Shown: positions 23,728-35,051 of the stretch, piece by piece
How positions within the stretch are numbered: position 1 is the stretch's first letter
Layout of the letters: each line of letters starts with the position of its first letter
Assembly (NCBI GenBank): GCA_017311315.1
Contig: CM029647.1
Span: 9,505,077-9,569,076 of the forward strand
Length of the DNA: 64,000 nt
Source: Dendrocalamus latiflorus
Lineage: Eukaryota > Streptophyta > Magnoliopsida > Poales > Poaceae
Direction of reading: 5' to 3'
Notes under the pieces: generated by a model
Databases searched by the model: none
The model's input: only the letters and a program-made list of their open reading frames with translations
Told to the model about the DNA's origin: nothing
Position numbers and translations under genes: made by a program

Positions 23728-24001
23728 CGGACGAGTGGTCCGTGGCGCTTCCGAACGCGTAAGTTTCGGACGGACCCAGGAACGAAGTCCTGGGCGTACT
23801 CAGGGATGAGCCCTGAGCGTGGTTCCAAACGCGACAGTTTTGGGCGATCCTGAGAGCGAGTTCTCAGGCGTGCCTGGGCACGGAGATCCAGGGTAGTGTA
23901 GGTTCGCACTCAGAGGCAAGCTCTGAGCGTGGTCCCAAACGCGAAAGTTTTGGGCGATCTCGAGAGCGGGTTCTCGGGCGTTGCTGGGCACGTAGTCCCA
24001 G
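23728..24001 (+). other. Array of eleven consecutive hairpins between ORF0 and gag-pol
   Basis: Each unit is an inverted repeat with a 5-7 bp stem and a short loop. Stem positions: 23728-23742 (CGGAC/GTCCG), 23750-23770 (TCCGAA/TTCGGA), 23775-23794 (CCCAGGA/TCCTGGG), 23799-23817 (CTCAGGG/CCCTGAG), 23825-23843 (CCAAA/TTTGG), 23849-23868 (CCTGAGA/TCTCAGG), 23873-23892 (CCTGG/CCAGG), 23909-23927 (CTCAGAG/CTCTGAG), 23934-23954 (CCCAAA/TTTGGG), 23959-23978 (CTCGAGA/TCTCGGG), 23984-24001 (CTGGG/CCCAG). Most right arms are followed by GCGT or GCGAT. Units 4-7 recur as units 8-11 with a 110-bp period. Arms differ between the copies in a way that preserves pairing. Function is not known to me. Confidence 0.85.
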
Positions 24002-24300
24002 AGTAGTATAGACATTTGGTTCTTTTTGGTCTCTATGTTTCTTGGCTGTTATTTGCTTCTGTGATGATGTGTGAAAGTCAGCAAACTTAACTAAGTCAAA
24101 GAGTGACCCGAAACCAAATTAATCAATTTATCTTAATTCCCTCGTTTCTCTAAAAATATTGCTGCAGTAGAGAAATAATCCTGATAATTTTAATAAATGG
24201 AAACTTGGAAATTTAACTTAGTGTCGCAACTTTGGAATGTAAGTAATAAGTGAACCTTTAGAAACCAATATTATTCGAGCTAATCGCATTCTCATGGCAG

Positions 24301-27300
24301 ATGTCGATCCCAAGCCAGCATATGTCAAACCCAAATGTGGGAGGGGCACCAGAAGGAAGTCAACCACCGGAAGGAAATCAACAATCAGCCACCCAGAGTA
24401 TACAACCAGGTCAAGGCCAACCCGTGAGTTTACCAGAAATAGAGTCAGGTCAGCGTGTAGCTGAAGGGGGGCAATCCAGAGATAAGCAGAAACAACCAGA
24501 AGTAATAGGTCATCCTCCAGAAGCCCAAGGTGTACCACCAGAAGTTGGAGAAGCTAGTAATGTAGGCAATGCTACCGCTTTCCAGAACTTTGGGGATGTT
24601 TTAAAATTTATGGAAACATCTCGTAAAGAAGCTCAAGATAATCAAAATCGTTTCATGGAAGCTTTGTTGACGAAGGTAACCAGTTCTGGACCACGTCCAA
24701 TTACTGAAGGAGTGACTTTGGGGGAATTTTTGCAAACCCGTCCACCCACATTTTCTAAAGCCACCGATCCCTTGGAAGCCGATGATTGGTTACAAGAGGT
24801 GGAGAAGAAACTAAATACAGTGGGGTGCTCTAATGAGGAGAAAGTGCGTTATGCGTCACATCAGCTTACAGGGCCGGCAGCGACTTGGTGGTCAAATTTC
24901 CAGCAAAGCCGTTCCCCAGATAGTCCCATCACTTGGGCAGATTTTGCTAAGAACTTTAGTGCCTCACATGTACCACAGGGGACTAAAGAAATCAAGAAGC
25001 AAGAATTTCGAGATCTCATACAAGGAAGTAAGAGTATTACCGAATACCTGCACCAGTTTAATGAGTTATCCCGTTATGCCCCAGACGATGTCTCCACCCC
25101 AGAGAGGAAGATCGATCAGTTTAAGAGAGGGATGAATCCTCATGTTAGAATGCATCTTTCCACCCATAGGATTACTGAGTTTGAAGATATGATAAATAGG
25201 GCTATCATACTAGAGAAAGAGCACGCGAAAATAGTAGAAGAGCGGCGCAAGAAGGCTAAGTATGATCAGCGTGCTGGTAGTATGAGCCGAAGCCGTCCTG
25301 CCATACCATATCAACAGGGTAGATATCAAACCCAACGATCCACTTCCAGACCCAATAATCCATCACAAAATTTCCCTCCAGTCCAGTGTGGTAGATGCAA
25401 AGGCAGGCACCTTACCAAGGATTGTCGAGTTAGAGTGACTGGGTGTTATAATTGTGGAGAGGAAGGGCATATCAGAAGCAACTGTCCACATCGTCCCCGA
25501 AATTCCGGATACCCAGGGCAATCCCACCAAGCCCCGAGGGCACCAACCACCACTCACAACCCAACAGGGGGAAGAGGATTAGGAACACCAGGAAATAATA
25601 CCAAGAAACCAGGAGGGTCAGGGAGCAAATCTGGAGGGCAAGCCAGACTCAACCATATATCTGCTGACCAGATTGGAGAGGCGACAGATGTGGTTATGGG
25701 TAAGTTAATAATCCCGCCATCTGTAGGTACCGTTCTTTTTGACCCAGGTGCAACTCATTCTTTTATATCTCGAGAATTTGCAAAAGAAAATGGGTTAGTA
25801 GAGGTACCGTTAGAAAAGTCATTTGGAGTTAATACTCCTGCGGGAATTATAATTGTAAGCTCGATGGTGATAAAACAACCCATACACATCCAAGACACCG
25901 AATTCTTTGCTAATCTCCATGTAATTAGCTTAATCAATTTAGATGCTATCTTAGGCATGGATTGGTTGGCTGCGAATGGAGTGAAAGTAGATTGTGAACA
26001 TAAAAATGCTTCTATAAGAAGACCAGATGGTTCTAGATTTACTTATCTGGGGAGTAGGACAAAACCATCTTTGGCTGAAATGAGCATTAATAAATTACAA
26101 GAAGCTGAAATAACAGAGATAACAGTAGTTCAAGAATTTATAGATGTATTTCCAAAAGAGCTTCCGGGTATGCCACCTAGCCGGGAACTAGATTTTTCCA
26201 TTGATTTGGTTCCGGGCACAACTCCCATTTCGAGAAGGCCATACAGAATGTCATCCAACGAATTGGTAGAACTAAAAACTCAATTAGACGAGCTGGAAGC
26301 TAAAGGATTTATTCAAGAGAGTGTATCCCCCTGGGGAGCTCCAGTATTATTTGTGACCAAGAAGGATGGAAGTCTACGGTTGTGCACAGACTACCGAGAG
26401 TTAAACAAAGTGACCATAAAGAATAAATATCCACTACCAAGGATCGATGATCTGTTTGATCAACTTAAAGGGGCCTGTGTTTTCTCAAAAATTGATTTAA
26501 GGTCAGGATATCACCAGATCAAAATGAAACCAGAGGATATTCCCAAAACAGCATTTGTGTCCCGTTATGGACATCATGAATATACGGTGGTTCCGTTCGG
26601 ATTGACGAATGCCCCCGCCGTATTCATGAACTTGATGAATAAACTCTTTATGAAATATCTGGATAAATTTGTCGTGGTTTTTATTGACGACATCCTGATA
26701 TTTTCAGCAAGTAAGGAAGAGCACATCCAACATTTAAGACTTGTTCTGCAAATCCTAAGGGAAAATCAACTCTATGCCAAATTTAGTAAATGCGAGTTCT
26801 GGTTGGATCAGGTCGCATTTCTGGGTCATATTGTCTCAGGTAAAGGCATAGAAGTGGATCCACAGAAAATTGAAGCTATCCAATCGTGGGATCATCCCAC
26901 TAATCCTACGGAGATCCGGAGTTTCCTAGGTTTAGCTGGATATTATCGTAGGTTCATCAAAGGGTTTTCCCAAATTGCTTCACCACTCACTAAACTGCTG
27001 AGGAAAGCGGAAAAATTTCAATGGACAGAAGCCTGTGAGCAAAGCTTTCAGAAACTCAAGAGTCTTCTCACTACTGCACCTGTCCTAACCTTGCCAGAGA
27101 ATGGTGTCGAGTACACAGTGTACTGTGATGCATCAAAATTGGGATTAGGATGTGTATTGATGCAGCAAGACAAGGTCATAGCATATGCTTCAAGACAATT
27201 GAGACCGCATGAAATGAATTACCCCACACATGACTTAGAATTAGGAGCTGTAGTGTTTGCACTCAAAGTCTGGAGACATTACTTATTCGGGTCCAAATGC

Positions 27301-29016
27301 ACACTCTACAGTGATCATAAAAGCCTCAAATATATATTTACTCAGAAGGAATTGAATATGAGACAACGACGATGGTTGGACCTCATTAAAGATTATGATT
27401 TGACCATAAATTATCATCCTGGAAAAGCTAATGTAGTGGCGGATGCACTCAGTAGAAGATCCCATTGCAATCATCTCTCAATGACAGTTTACAATTCCAG
27501 TTTACTTCAAGACCTGGCCAAAATGGAGATTCAATTTCAACATGTTCCAACGGAAGCCATCATAGCCAGCATGACTGTCCAACCAACATTATACGAGCAA
27601 ATAAAACAAGAACAATCCAAAGACCCGTTTATAGCTGAAGAAATTAACAGAATCAAATTAGGACAGCCATCAGAGTTTGAAGTGGATACGGAGGGAGTAT
27701 TACGCAACCATGGTAGAATATGCGTACCCAATGACACCGAGATTAAAGGAATTATTCTCAAAGAAGCTCATGATACTCTATACACCATACATCCAGGAAG
27801 CACCAAAATGTATAGAGACCTTAAAGGAAATTTCTGGTGGAATGGAATGAAAAGAGAAATAGCTGCATATGTGAATAACTGTGATACCTGTAAAAGGGTA
27901 AAAGCGGAACACCAAAGTCCAGCCGGATTGTTGCAACCACTAGAAGTACCGGAATGGAAATGGGAAGGCATAAGTATGGATTTCATAACAGGATTGCCAA
28001 TGACTTTGAAAAAGAAAGACACTATTTGGGTCATAGTAGATCGGCTCACTAAATCAGCTCACTTTATTGCCACCAAGCAGACATATACCTTCGACAAATT
28101 AGCCGAGCTCTACCTAGAAAGAATAGTTACCCTGCATGGCATTCCTAAAGAAATTGTCTCAGACCGAGGATCGGTATTTACTTCTAGTTTTTGGAAAAGC
28201 CTCCAAACCGCACTTGGAACTAAATTAAATTTCAGCACAGCCTATCACCCACAAAGCGATGGCCAAACGGAGCGGATTAACCAAGTACTTGAAGACATGC
28301 TGAGAGCCTGTGCTTTGAATTTTGGAGAATCATGGGATAAATACCTACCATTAGCAGAGTTTGCATATAATAATAGCTTCCAATCCAGTATCCAGATGGC
28401 ACCTTTTGAGGCTTTATACGGTAGAAAGTGTCAGTCACCTATCTGTTGGTATGAAGTTGGAGAAAAACCACTCCTAGGTCCTGACATCATCCGTGAAAAT
28501 GATGAGAAAATTAAGATAATTAAAGATAGGCTAAGAATTGCTCAAAGTCGGCAGAAAAGTTATGCGGACCAACGAAGACGAGATTTGACCTTTGCAGTGG
28601 GTGACTACGTATATTTAAAAGTGTCACCAATGCGAGGGACTCGTCGATTCGGATTGAAAGGAAAATTGAGTCCCCGATATGTTGGGCCTTTCCGAATATT
28701 AGAGCAAAAAGGCAATTCTGCTTACCAGCTCGAACTACCAACACAATTGTCCCGAATTCATAATATCTTCCATGTATCCCAACTTAGGAAATGTTTGAGT
28801 CGGCCGACAGAACAAGCTATTCCACTAGAACCTTCACTACAAGACGATCTGACCTATGAAGAGCGTCCACTGCGAATCTTGCAAACCGAGGATAGGAAAT
28901 TGAGGAACAGGACTATTCGCTTTTGCAAGGTTCAATGGAGAAATCACACCGCTCGAGAAGCGACTTGGGAAAAAGAGGAAGATTTGCGAGTTAACCACCC
29001 TAATCTATTTAAGTAA
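24301..29016 (+). CDS. Gag-Pol polyprotein, gypsy chromovirus type
   Basis: A single intact 1571-residue frame. Gag occupies residues about 1-420, with two zinc-knuckle-like motifs (CGRCKGRHLTKDC near 363-375; CYNCGEEGHIRSNC at 382-395). Protease has DPGATHSF at 481-488, with the usual DSG read as DPG as in many plant elements. Reverse transcriptase shows TDYRELN and the catalytic FIDD at 794-797. RNase H has D943, E980 and D1005 plus VVADALSR. Integrase has the HHCC zinc site (H1157, H1164, C1194, C1197) and DDE at D1227, D1288 and E1324, with 35 residues between the last two. The C-terminus (about 1513-1570) is a chromodomain with VQWRNHTAREATWEKEEDL. No stop or frameshift is seen, so the protein may be functional. 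It drives reverse transcription and integration of the element. Confidence 0.96.
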   Translation: MSIPSQHMSNPNVGGAPEGSQPPEGNQQSATQSIQPGQGQPVSLPEIESGQRVAEGGQSRDKQKQPEVIGHPPEAQGVPPEVGEASNVGNATAFQNFGDVLKFMETSRKEAQDNQNRFMEALLTKVTSSGPRPITEGVTLGEFLQTRPPTFSKATDPLEADDWLQEVEKKLNTVGCSNEEKVRYASHQLTGPAATWWSNFQQSRSPDSPITWADFAKNFSASHVPQGTKEIKKQEFRDLIQGSKSITEYLHQFNELSRYAPDDVSTPERKIDQFKRGMNPHVRMHLSTHRITEFEDMINRAIILEKEHAKIVEERRKKAKYDQRAGSMSRSRPAIPYQQGRYQTQRSTSRPNNPSQNFPPVQCGRCKGRHLTKDCRVRVTGCYNCGEEGHIRSNCPHRPRNSGYPGQSHQAPRAPTTTHNPTGGRGLGTPGNNTKKPGGSGSKSGGQARLNHISADQIGEATDVVMGKLIIPPSVGTVLFDPGATHSFISREFAKENGLVEVPLEKSFGVNTPAGIIIVSSMVIKQPIHIQDTEFFANLHVISLINLDAILGMDWLAANGVKVDCEHKNASIRRPDGSRFTYLGSRTKPSLAEMSINKLQEAEITEITVVQEFIDVFPKELPGMPPSRELDFSIDLVPGTTPISRRPYRMSSNELVELKTQLDELEAKGFIQESVSPWGAPVLFVTKKDGSLRLCTDYRELNKVTIKNKYPLPRIDDLFDQLKGACVFSKIDLRSGYHQIKMKPEDIPKTAFVSRYGHHEYTVVPFGLTNAPAVFMNLMNKLFMKYLDKFVVVFIDDILIFSASKEEHIQHLRLVLQILRENQLYAKFSKCEFWLDQVAFLGHIVSGKGIEVDPQKIEAIQSWDHPTNPTEIRSFLGLAGYYRRFIKGFSQIASPLTKLLRKAEKFQWTEACEQSFQKLKSLLTTAPVLTLPENGVEYTVYCDASKLGLGCVLMQQDKVIAYASRQLRPHEMNYPTHDLELGAVVFALKVWRHYLFGSKCTLYSDHKSLKYIFTQKELNMRQRRWLDLIKDYDLTINYHPGKANVVADALSRRSHCNHLSMTVYNSSLLQDLAKMEIQFQHVPTEAIIASMTVQPTLYEQIKQEQSKDPFIAEEINRIKLGQPSEFEVDTEGVLRNHGRICVPNDTEIKGIILKEAHDTLYTIHPGSTKMYRDLKGNFWWNGMKREIAAYVNNCDTCKRVKAEHQSPAGLLQPLEVPEWKWEGISMDFITGLPMTLKKKDTIWVIVDRLTKSAHFIATKQTYTFDKLAELYLERIVTLHGIPKEIVSDRGSVFTSSFWKSLQTALGTKLNFSTAYHPQSDGQTERINQVLEDMLRACALNFGESWDKYLPLAEFAYNNSFQSSIQMAPFEALYGRKCQSPICWYEVGEKPLLGPDIIRENDEKIKIIKDRLRIAQSRQKSYADQRRRDLTFAVGDYVYLKVSPMRGTRRFGLKGKLSPRYVGPFRILEQKGNSAYQLELPTQLSRIHNIFHVSQLRKCLSRPTEQAIPLEPSLQDDLTYEERPLRILQTEDRKLRNRTIRFCKVQWRNHTAREATWEKEEDLRVNHPNLFK

Positions 29017-29044
29017 GTCTGATTTCGAGGGCGAAATCTTCTTT

Positions 29045-29057
29045 AAGGGTGGTAGGG
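29045..29057 (+). promoter_or_regulatory. Polypurine tract
   Basis: AAGGGTGGTAGGG directly precedes the TG of the 3' LTR at 29058. It is purine-rich apart from two T residues and is correctly placed to prime plus-strand DNA synthesis. Confidence 0.75.
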
Positions 29058-32000
29058 TGTAACATCCCGCGTTTATTAATTAATTGTTGAGTTGTCATTA
29101 GCGTTAATAATCGTGATTATCGGAATTAATTTAAAATTTTGATTTAACTATTCTAATGACTCCATTCATCAGCTAATTACAATTGTACTGGAATGAAAGT
29201 AAACAGAAACTTTATTACAATTATACAGTATTGCATACATTTGGATTACATTTCAAACTTATACATAAAGGTTACAAGGGGAGAAACATGTTTATATTAC
29301 AAGACAATTTCAAATTTACATCCATGACCATTTCTTACAGGAATTCAATTGCTAGCAACTACTGATACAACAGTATATTATTTATGAACTAATAACCAGA
29401 TTATAAGACCGAAAAAGACCGAACAAAAGAGTAAGTGAAAATAAGGCAATATAAAGTAAGTGTTGCCGTCAGAGCCATAAGGATTAACTTCGGGCGGGGT
29501 AATCCGTTCACGAAGATACCAGACCGTCCGGGGGCCAGTCAGCACATCTCACAACCATAGGCTCATCACACGGTATTAAATATATACAAACCTGTTCTGC
29601 ATATAGGAACTCAACCAAGGCAAAGTCCAGAGCATCACAAACCATTCCAACCCCAAACCACAGTAGAGTAACACCTGTCAAAGCCCTCACTATGCAAATG
29701 TCGACCACAGTGAACTAGATAGCACCGGGCAGAGCGGCCACGCCCAAATAGCATCGGCAGCAGCCAACAAAACCTCACAGGCAAGCCATTCAACCCAAAA
29801 TATCTCACCACTGCATACCAGTAGCCAACCCGAGAGGAAAGGGCACAGAGAGGCAAGGTAAGGTAAGGTAGACTTTCCCCACCACCAGCCAATCCCCAGG
29901 CCGCCGAGGAGTCCACAGCCGAGTGGAGCCGAAGGTCCAGGGAGGGAAGAACCGACAAGCCAGGGGAGATGGGGACGTGACGGCCACCAGCAGAACCGCA
30001 AGCTAGCATCAAGCGTCAGTCACCACAAACCGGCCACCACCCCAACCCCAAACCCTAGCTTTTCTCACCAGCATCAGTGCAGGTAAACCCCCACAATCTC
30101 ACCATTCGTGTATTACCGTTATTCCATTCATCCAACATAGGCTAGAAACCATAAGCAGTCACCACGGTAGAGCACAAGAACCCTAGGCAAACCTCACAAA
30201 AAGTTAGCAAATCACAAACTTTGAAATCAAAGCAAATAACCACCAAACCACATCACACCAACCCTGGATCGGGCAATGGAGGAGCTAGGCGCCAGATCTG
30301 GGCCTGGGCCACAGATCTGGCCGGGGAGCCATGCGGGCGGCGAGGAGCAGCACCGAGGGGAGGCGCCGAGCGCCGGGCAGAGGCGCCGAGACGCGGGCGT
30401 GAGCGGGCGGCGGCGCTGAGACCCGAAGCGGAGGAGAGGCGGCGCGGCGTCGGCATCGGCATGAAGAGAGAGGCCGAGAGAGAGAGAACCGGTGGAAGGG
30501 GGAGGCGAGAAAAGAGGAAGAGGAGGAGGCGCTGGAGAGGCGTCGGCAGAGGAGTAACGGGGAGGCGTCGGTGGGGGAAAAAGAAAAGGAGAGGAGGCGT
30601 CAGCAGCCGAGAGAAGTTGAGAGCCAGTGGGAACCCAAAATGCAGATGTATCCAGGGCATCAGTAAGAAGTTATGTAGAAGATAAATAGATTTCATATTC
30701 AATTGCTATGAGATAGAATAATTGTAAGTATGCATATTAATAAAGTTAATATTGCAAATTAGCCATGAATTAAAATGACTGATTAAAATACCATAACATA
30801 TAATTACTTATTGCTTGCACATAAATCCTAGGCACTATTAAAATGAATTAGGAAATACTGCACACTATATATAGAGGAACGAACAGAAGGTTAGTAGACC
30901 GTGAATATAATTAATAGAAACTTGTGATGACCAATATATTATAAATAATCGAACCATAGATTAACTTGAGTCTAAATAGCAGGAAAGCGGCTGAATCTGC
31001 CAAAGGAGTCATATCAGGGTAGTGAGGATAATCAGCAAGATAATATAACATCAGGCAAGTATCCTTTGATCAAGTCTTCAAAATAGATTCATTATAAATC
31101 AGTATTTTATAGTATGCTAATATCATCCTGCATTGGAAAATAAAAGAAGATTTAAATTAAGATAATGATTACAGAAGAAATGAAAATGGCAACTGATGGA
31201 GCAGTTGGCCACCGAAGTTAAGTAAAAGGGTGGGCAGAGGTTGCCGGGGAAGGAAGTGTGTGGGCAGGTGGAACCTCTGCATAAGAATAAAATATAAGGG
31301 ATTACAAACTTCATCCGTATGGACGGCCCGTACCAACTCGTATCAACCAACATTCCGTTTTCACGGGCAGTCGGTACTCTAGTGAGGTGTTATATTCTCC
31401 ACAGGAGTGATTTATTTAGGGAATAGGCCCAAGACCGGTATAAGACCGGGGCAGAACCCACAGGCGGGTTACGTTTCAGCGTTATATTACGCTGGCAGGG
31501 GGGCTGGGTGAGGGGCGTACACCCTACCAGCCAACGGTTATGTCGTTTTCAGTGGGTCTGTGTAGGCTGCTGATTGGGAATAACCGGGTGGAGATATAAT
31601 TACTGAACTAGGGATAATTGTACTGTACTCTGATCTGGGCGCCGCTTCAAAGGAATTGCGGATCATCCCGAGAGCCAACACGATCAGAGTGATGATGGGT
31701 AAAGTGATACAGGCTTGCGCAATGTCATTAAAATCATGAATTCATGCCTATCTCCGGGAAAGGAGAATTACGGAACTTCGGGAGTTTTTGCTGTTCCTGC
31801 GGTTGTTCAGTAGATTTGTAAGTAATAAATTGATATTTTGCCACAACTTAAAACCTATTTCCATAAAGGTATTTTGGGAAGCAGGTGTTTGAGCATGAGA
31901 GAGGTCAATGGGAAAATGTACCAAAATCATTCATTGCATTTGTTATATAAACTTGCTGAGTACTCTGTACTCACTCTTGCTATTATTTCCTTTGTTTAGA

Positions 32001-32457
32001 GGATAGCCAGCTATACGCCGGCGTTGAGGATGCCGGTGCAGAGGAGTTTTACTCCCCATGGGAGGGAGATGATATCGAGGACGAGCCGGATGAGGATTAT
32101 GCCATATACGATGACTGGGACTAGTAGGGATCTAGGAGCAGTTCGGACTCGCTCCATAGGGTATATGTGATATTAGTGTATTGTATTTGTATATCTTCTC
32201 TGTTTAATTAGAATGCTTCTGTAAAATTTGAAGGCTGCATTACTCTTTTCCTACTAGTGTAAATTCTGAATGGAACAAGTGGTGTAATACTTAGCCTGCG
32301 TGGCATGTGAATGTATGTAACTTCTATCTCTAATGATTGTTCTGTTGCAACCCTCTGATTGGTTTATTATTCGTTAAAGCGATGTTTTATCGGCTAAAAT
32401 GAATAATAATCCGTTGACCAGCATTATTACCCCGTGGTAATAACGCGGGTCGTCACA
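29058..32457 (+). repeat. 3' LTR
   Basis: A 3400-bp copy of the 5' LTR, with the same length and all the same internal landmarks. It is followed directly by the target duplication GTGTC at 32458-32462. The A at 32114 (G in the 5' LTR) changes Gly to Asp in the acidic frame near the LTR end. Confidence 0.95.
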
Positions 32458-32462
32458 GTGTC

Positions 32463-32762
32463 AGTTCGGAGTCATCTTCGCATGGTGGTCATGTGGGCTT
32501 CGGCACTAAATCCGTAAATGCTACTCCTGTAATTACTGATTGCAATAGAGCTAAATCGGGAAAAAAAAGTCCAGAAGAAATAATATGTTCGTTCGGCACA
32601 GGCAGGCCACGATGGTGCATATAACAATGGGCCGGCCGGCCACGCTGCGGGTTCATTACACGGTCCCATCTGGTCCCAGTTCTCTCAGGTTCATAGTAAC
32701 TAAAATCACCAATCAATATCGCAGCTACAGGTTCAATCAGTATCTGGTCACGAGCTACCAAC
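32463..32762. other. Continuation of the insertion-site repeat array
   Basis: The first bases after the target duplication (TTCGCATGGTGGTCATGTGG) match the repeat just before the element (TTCGCATGGCGGTCATATGG at about 18696). This confirms that the retrotransposon split a repetitive stretch. No gene is supported. Confidence 0.6.
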
Positions 32763-32972
32763 AGCGCGTTTGGTTCCCTGCATAGGCCTCGTCCTGTCTC
32801 CGTGCATGCAAGACACCGTGTTTAGTTGTCCTCATCCTAGTTCTGTGCATGCAAAAAACGCGTTTACGCCTGGCCGCGCGGAAACGAAAATTGTTTTCGT
32901 TTCTCCCTGGCCTGGCTGGCGGGAGCCAGGGAAACGAAGCCTGGGTGGCGGGAGCCAGGAAACAAACGCGCT
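32763..32972. mobile_element. MITE-like element with GCGCGTTTG termini
   Basis: A 210-bp element whose ends are inverted repeats, AGCGCGTTTGGTTCCCTG at the left and CCAGGAAACAAACGCGCT at the right. The interior has further GGGAGCCAGG-type repeats. I found no clean target duplication, so the superfamily is unassigned. Confidence 0.6.
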
Positions 32973-33592
32973 CCAAATGCATCGGTTATGCATGTAGCGT
33001 GTTATGCTGCCTACAATACACACGCAAGGTCTACATATACGTGCTCCTCCGCGTCTGACATGCATGTTGCAAAATTGATCTCTGAGGAGATTTCCGCGCG
33101 ATGTATCGATCGCCATGTACATACGTCGGGAAACGAATCTGAAATCTTTTATGTAGTGTGTAACAGTAGACGTGGCTTTGCCGGCTTTGATTTTTGAGTG
33201 GTTTTTGGCTAGCCACCGATCGACCCCACATGCTGCATCTCCCAATGCCTCCGATCCCCCACTCACTCACTCAGAAAGCAAAGCAAATGAACATGCATGT
33301 ACACAAGAGAAGAAACAAAAAGCCTACCAACCCAGCTAACGAATATACTTTTCTTTACCAAAGTATAGTTTTGGCTCTTCTTTTCTGCTTATGATTTATC
33401 TTATAATTTATCGCTTCTTTGAATAAATAAACAGAATACCTTCTTCACAATCTTTTAAAATCGGTTTATCAGATAGATTTTTCAAAATAGCTATCGGTAT
33501 TCGATTTATTCACACAGATATTCACATAATAATAAAAAACTATCAGCTGTAGCCATAACCTGTCAACCGTAGCTAAAAAGGACTCACCCTTT
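32973..33592. other. Intergenic DNA
   Basis: No gene or delimitable repeat is supported. The frames at 32988-33394 are short, overlap on both strands and match nothing I know. Confidence 0.45.
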
Positions 33593-34760
33593 GTAATGCC
33601 CCCATTTCTGAAGGCGTCACGAATCCCCGCTACCATCCAAAATGGACAGTTGCGAAGCAACAGGAGTGATCATCACAACTGCACAAACTTACAACAAAAG
33701 ATCCAACTTTTATTACAAGATATGGTTTAACAACCAGTTTTACCAGCGGGCGTGCAAGCCCAAAACTATAATACATCACAGAAACTCCCAAGCGGCCTAA
33801 GCGAAACTAAGACCTAAAACCACTCTTCTTCAGAGAAGAAGGACTCTTCAGGAACCTCGTCCTCAGCTGGGGCTTCCTGGTTCCATTGATCTTCTATTAT
33901 TGTTTAGCAAGTCATGAGTACAACCGTACCCAGCAAGTTATAAGGATAAACCCTAATTTACTATTTGCAAGGATATTCAAGGGTGGGAATATACTGGTTT
34001 TATTACATAGAGTGGATGCATTTTTATTTGTAAACAAATAAAATCAAAGCAATTCTCCTTAAGATCAGGGGTTCTCTTTCAACAGTTAAAAATTCACAGT
34101 TACCCAATTTAACAACATTACGAAATCTACTTATGCCTCCTTGCTGGAATCACCCAATTAACACAGCTTCATTAACCGGAAGCACTGCGTATTCGAATAC
34201 CATTAATTTGACTCTGTAGAGTTGCTCAACTTTACTCACACGATCTCTTAACTCTCACGACAGAATTAAGAAAACCAGGTCGTTTCACTACTCAATTATT
34301 TATATAGGCTCTACCTGATAGAATCACTCAGACACGGCTCACAACTAACCCTAAACTCCTTTGCCCGCTCTGAGTGACCTCTATCGTTGTTAGGTAAGGT
34401 TTTACCATTCCGCATATCTAACTCCCCATCATCAACACACATACCTCCTATAGAGTTTCAATCGAGTTGAGCAGCTACTAAACCAGGGTTGACAAGTCAA
34501 CTCCTGTGGTTGAGCGGTTACTGTGTCTTTTACTTAGCATAAGATTCTTTTCCTTATATTTTTCCACCTGAGGCATCAATCACAACCCCAATTGTGCTCA
34601 ACAGCACCACCACCATTCCAAACCAGCCTTCACCCAAGGGTAAGGTCGTGGACGGAGGTCATCTCGTGGCTTTCCACAGCACACCCTTACCTTAGTACCA
34701 GTTTTCAAATCCTACCGGCCAATGGCCAATTCACTTAGTAGTATAAAATGTTGAATGAGA
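33593..34760 (-). repeat. Gypsy LTR fragment, minus orientation
   Basis: On the minus strand this segment parallels 40140-41292 over most of its length. Both contain GTGTTGATGATGGGGAGTT, AGCTGCTCAACTC, GGGTACGGTTGTACTCA and AGAAGATCAATGGAAC, and both end near AGAAATGGGG(G)CATTA. The minus-strand end reads GCATTACA at 33593, a plausible LTR 3' end. It keeps the acidic frame (minus strand, about 33905-33820) described for the young element. It is truncated near 34760. Confidence 0.7.
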
Positions 34761-34795
34761 TGATCTACAAATATTTATACAATATTTTAATACTT

Positions 34796-35051
34796 ACTAT
34801 CACAGACGGTTGGTAGCTAAAATCGTCTATAATGTGCAAGTATCACAGACGATTTTTAATGCGAGCCGTCTGTGATAGTCTCCTTTATATACAGTTCTTT
34901 ATATGATCATCTGTGTTGTGGCTATCACAGACGGCTCACAAATCGTCTATAATAACCGCATGTTATCACTGACGCATAAATTCAGATGGTTCAGAAAATC
35001 GTCTGTGATGACAATTTAGATCTGCATATGATGACCATTTCTATGGTAGTG
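34796..35051. mobile_element. CACTA transposon end fragment
   Basis: Carries multiple copies of the same subterminal motif as the complete CACTA element (ATCACAGACGG and CCGTCTGTGAT in both orientations). It ends GGTAGTG at about 35051, the inverse of CACTA. The other terminus was not found nearby, so this is a fragment or a heavily rearranged copy. Confidence 0.7.

Larger units (their letters stand above)
18729..32457 (+). mobile_element. Complete Tekay/Del-type gypsy LTR retrotransposon with ORF0
   Basis: The element is 13,729 bp. Both LTRs are 3400 bp and start TG and end CA. The 5-bp target duplication GTGTC lies at 18724-18728 and 32458-32462. Order: 5' LTR, Met-tRNA primer site, ORF0, a hairpin array, gag-pol, polypurine tract, 3' LTR. 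Gag-pol is one intact frame with protease, reverse transcriptase, RNase H, integrase and a C-terminal chromodomain, in the gypsy order. The chromodomain plus very long LTRs place it in the Tekay/Del chromovirus group; rice elements of this kind (RIRE3/RIRE8) are recalled to carry an ORF0. The near-identical LTRs indicate a recent insertion. Confidence 0.95.

Noticed and set aside
23728..24001. CRISPR-like array
   Set aside because: Units are short inverted repeats with varying stems, not identical direct repeats with unique spacers, and the context is a plant retrotransposon.
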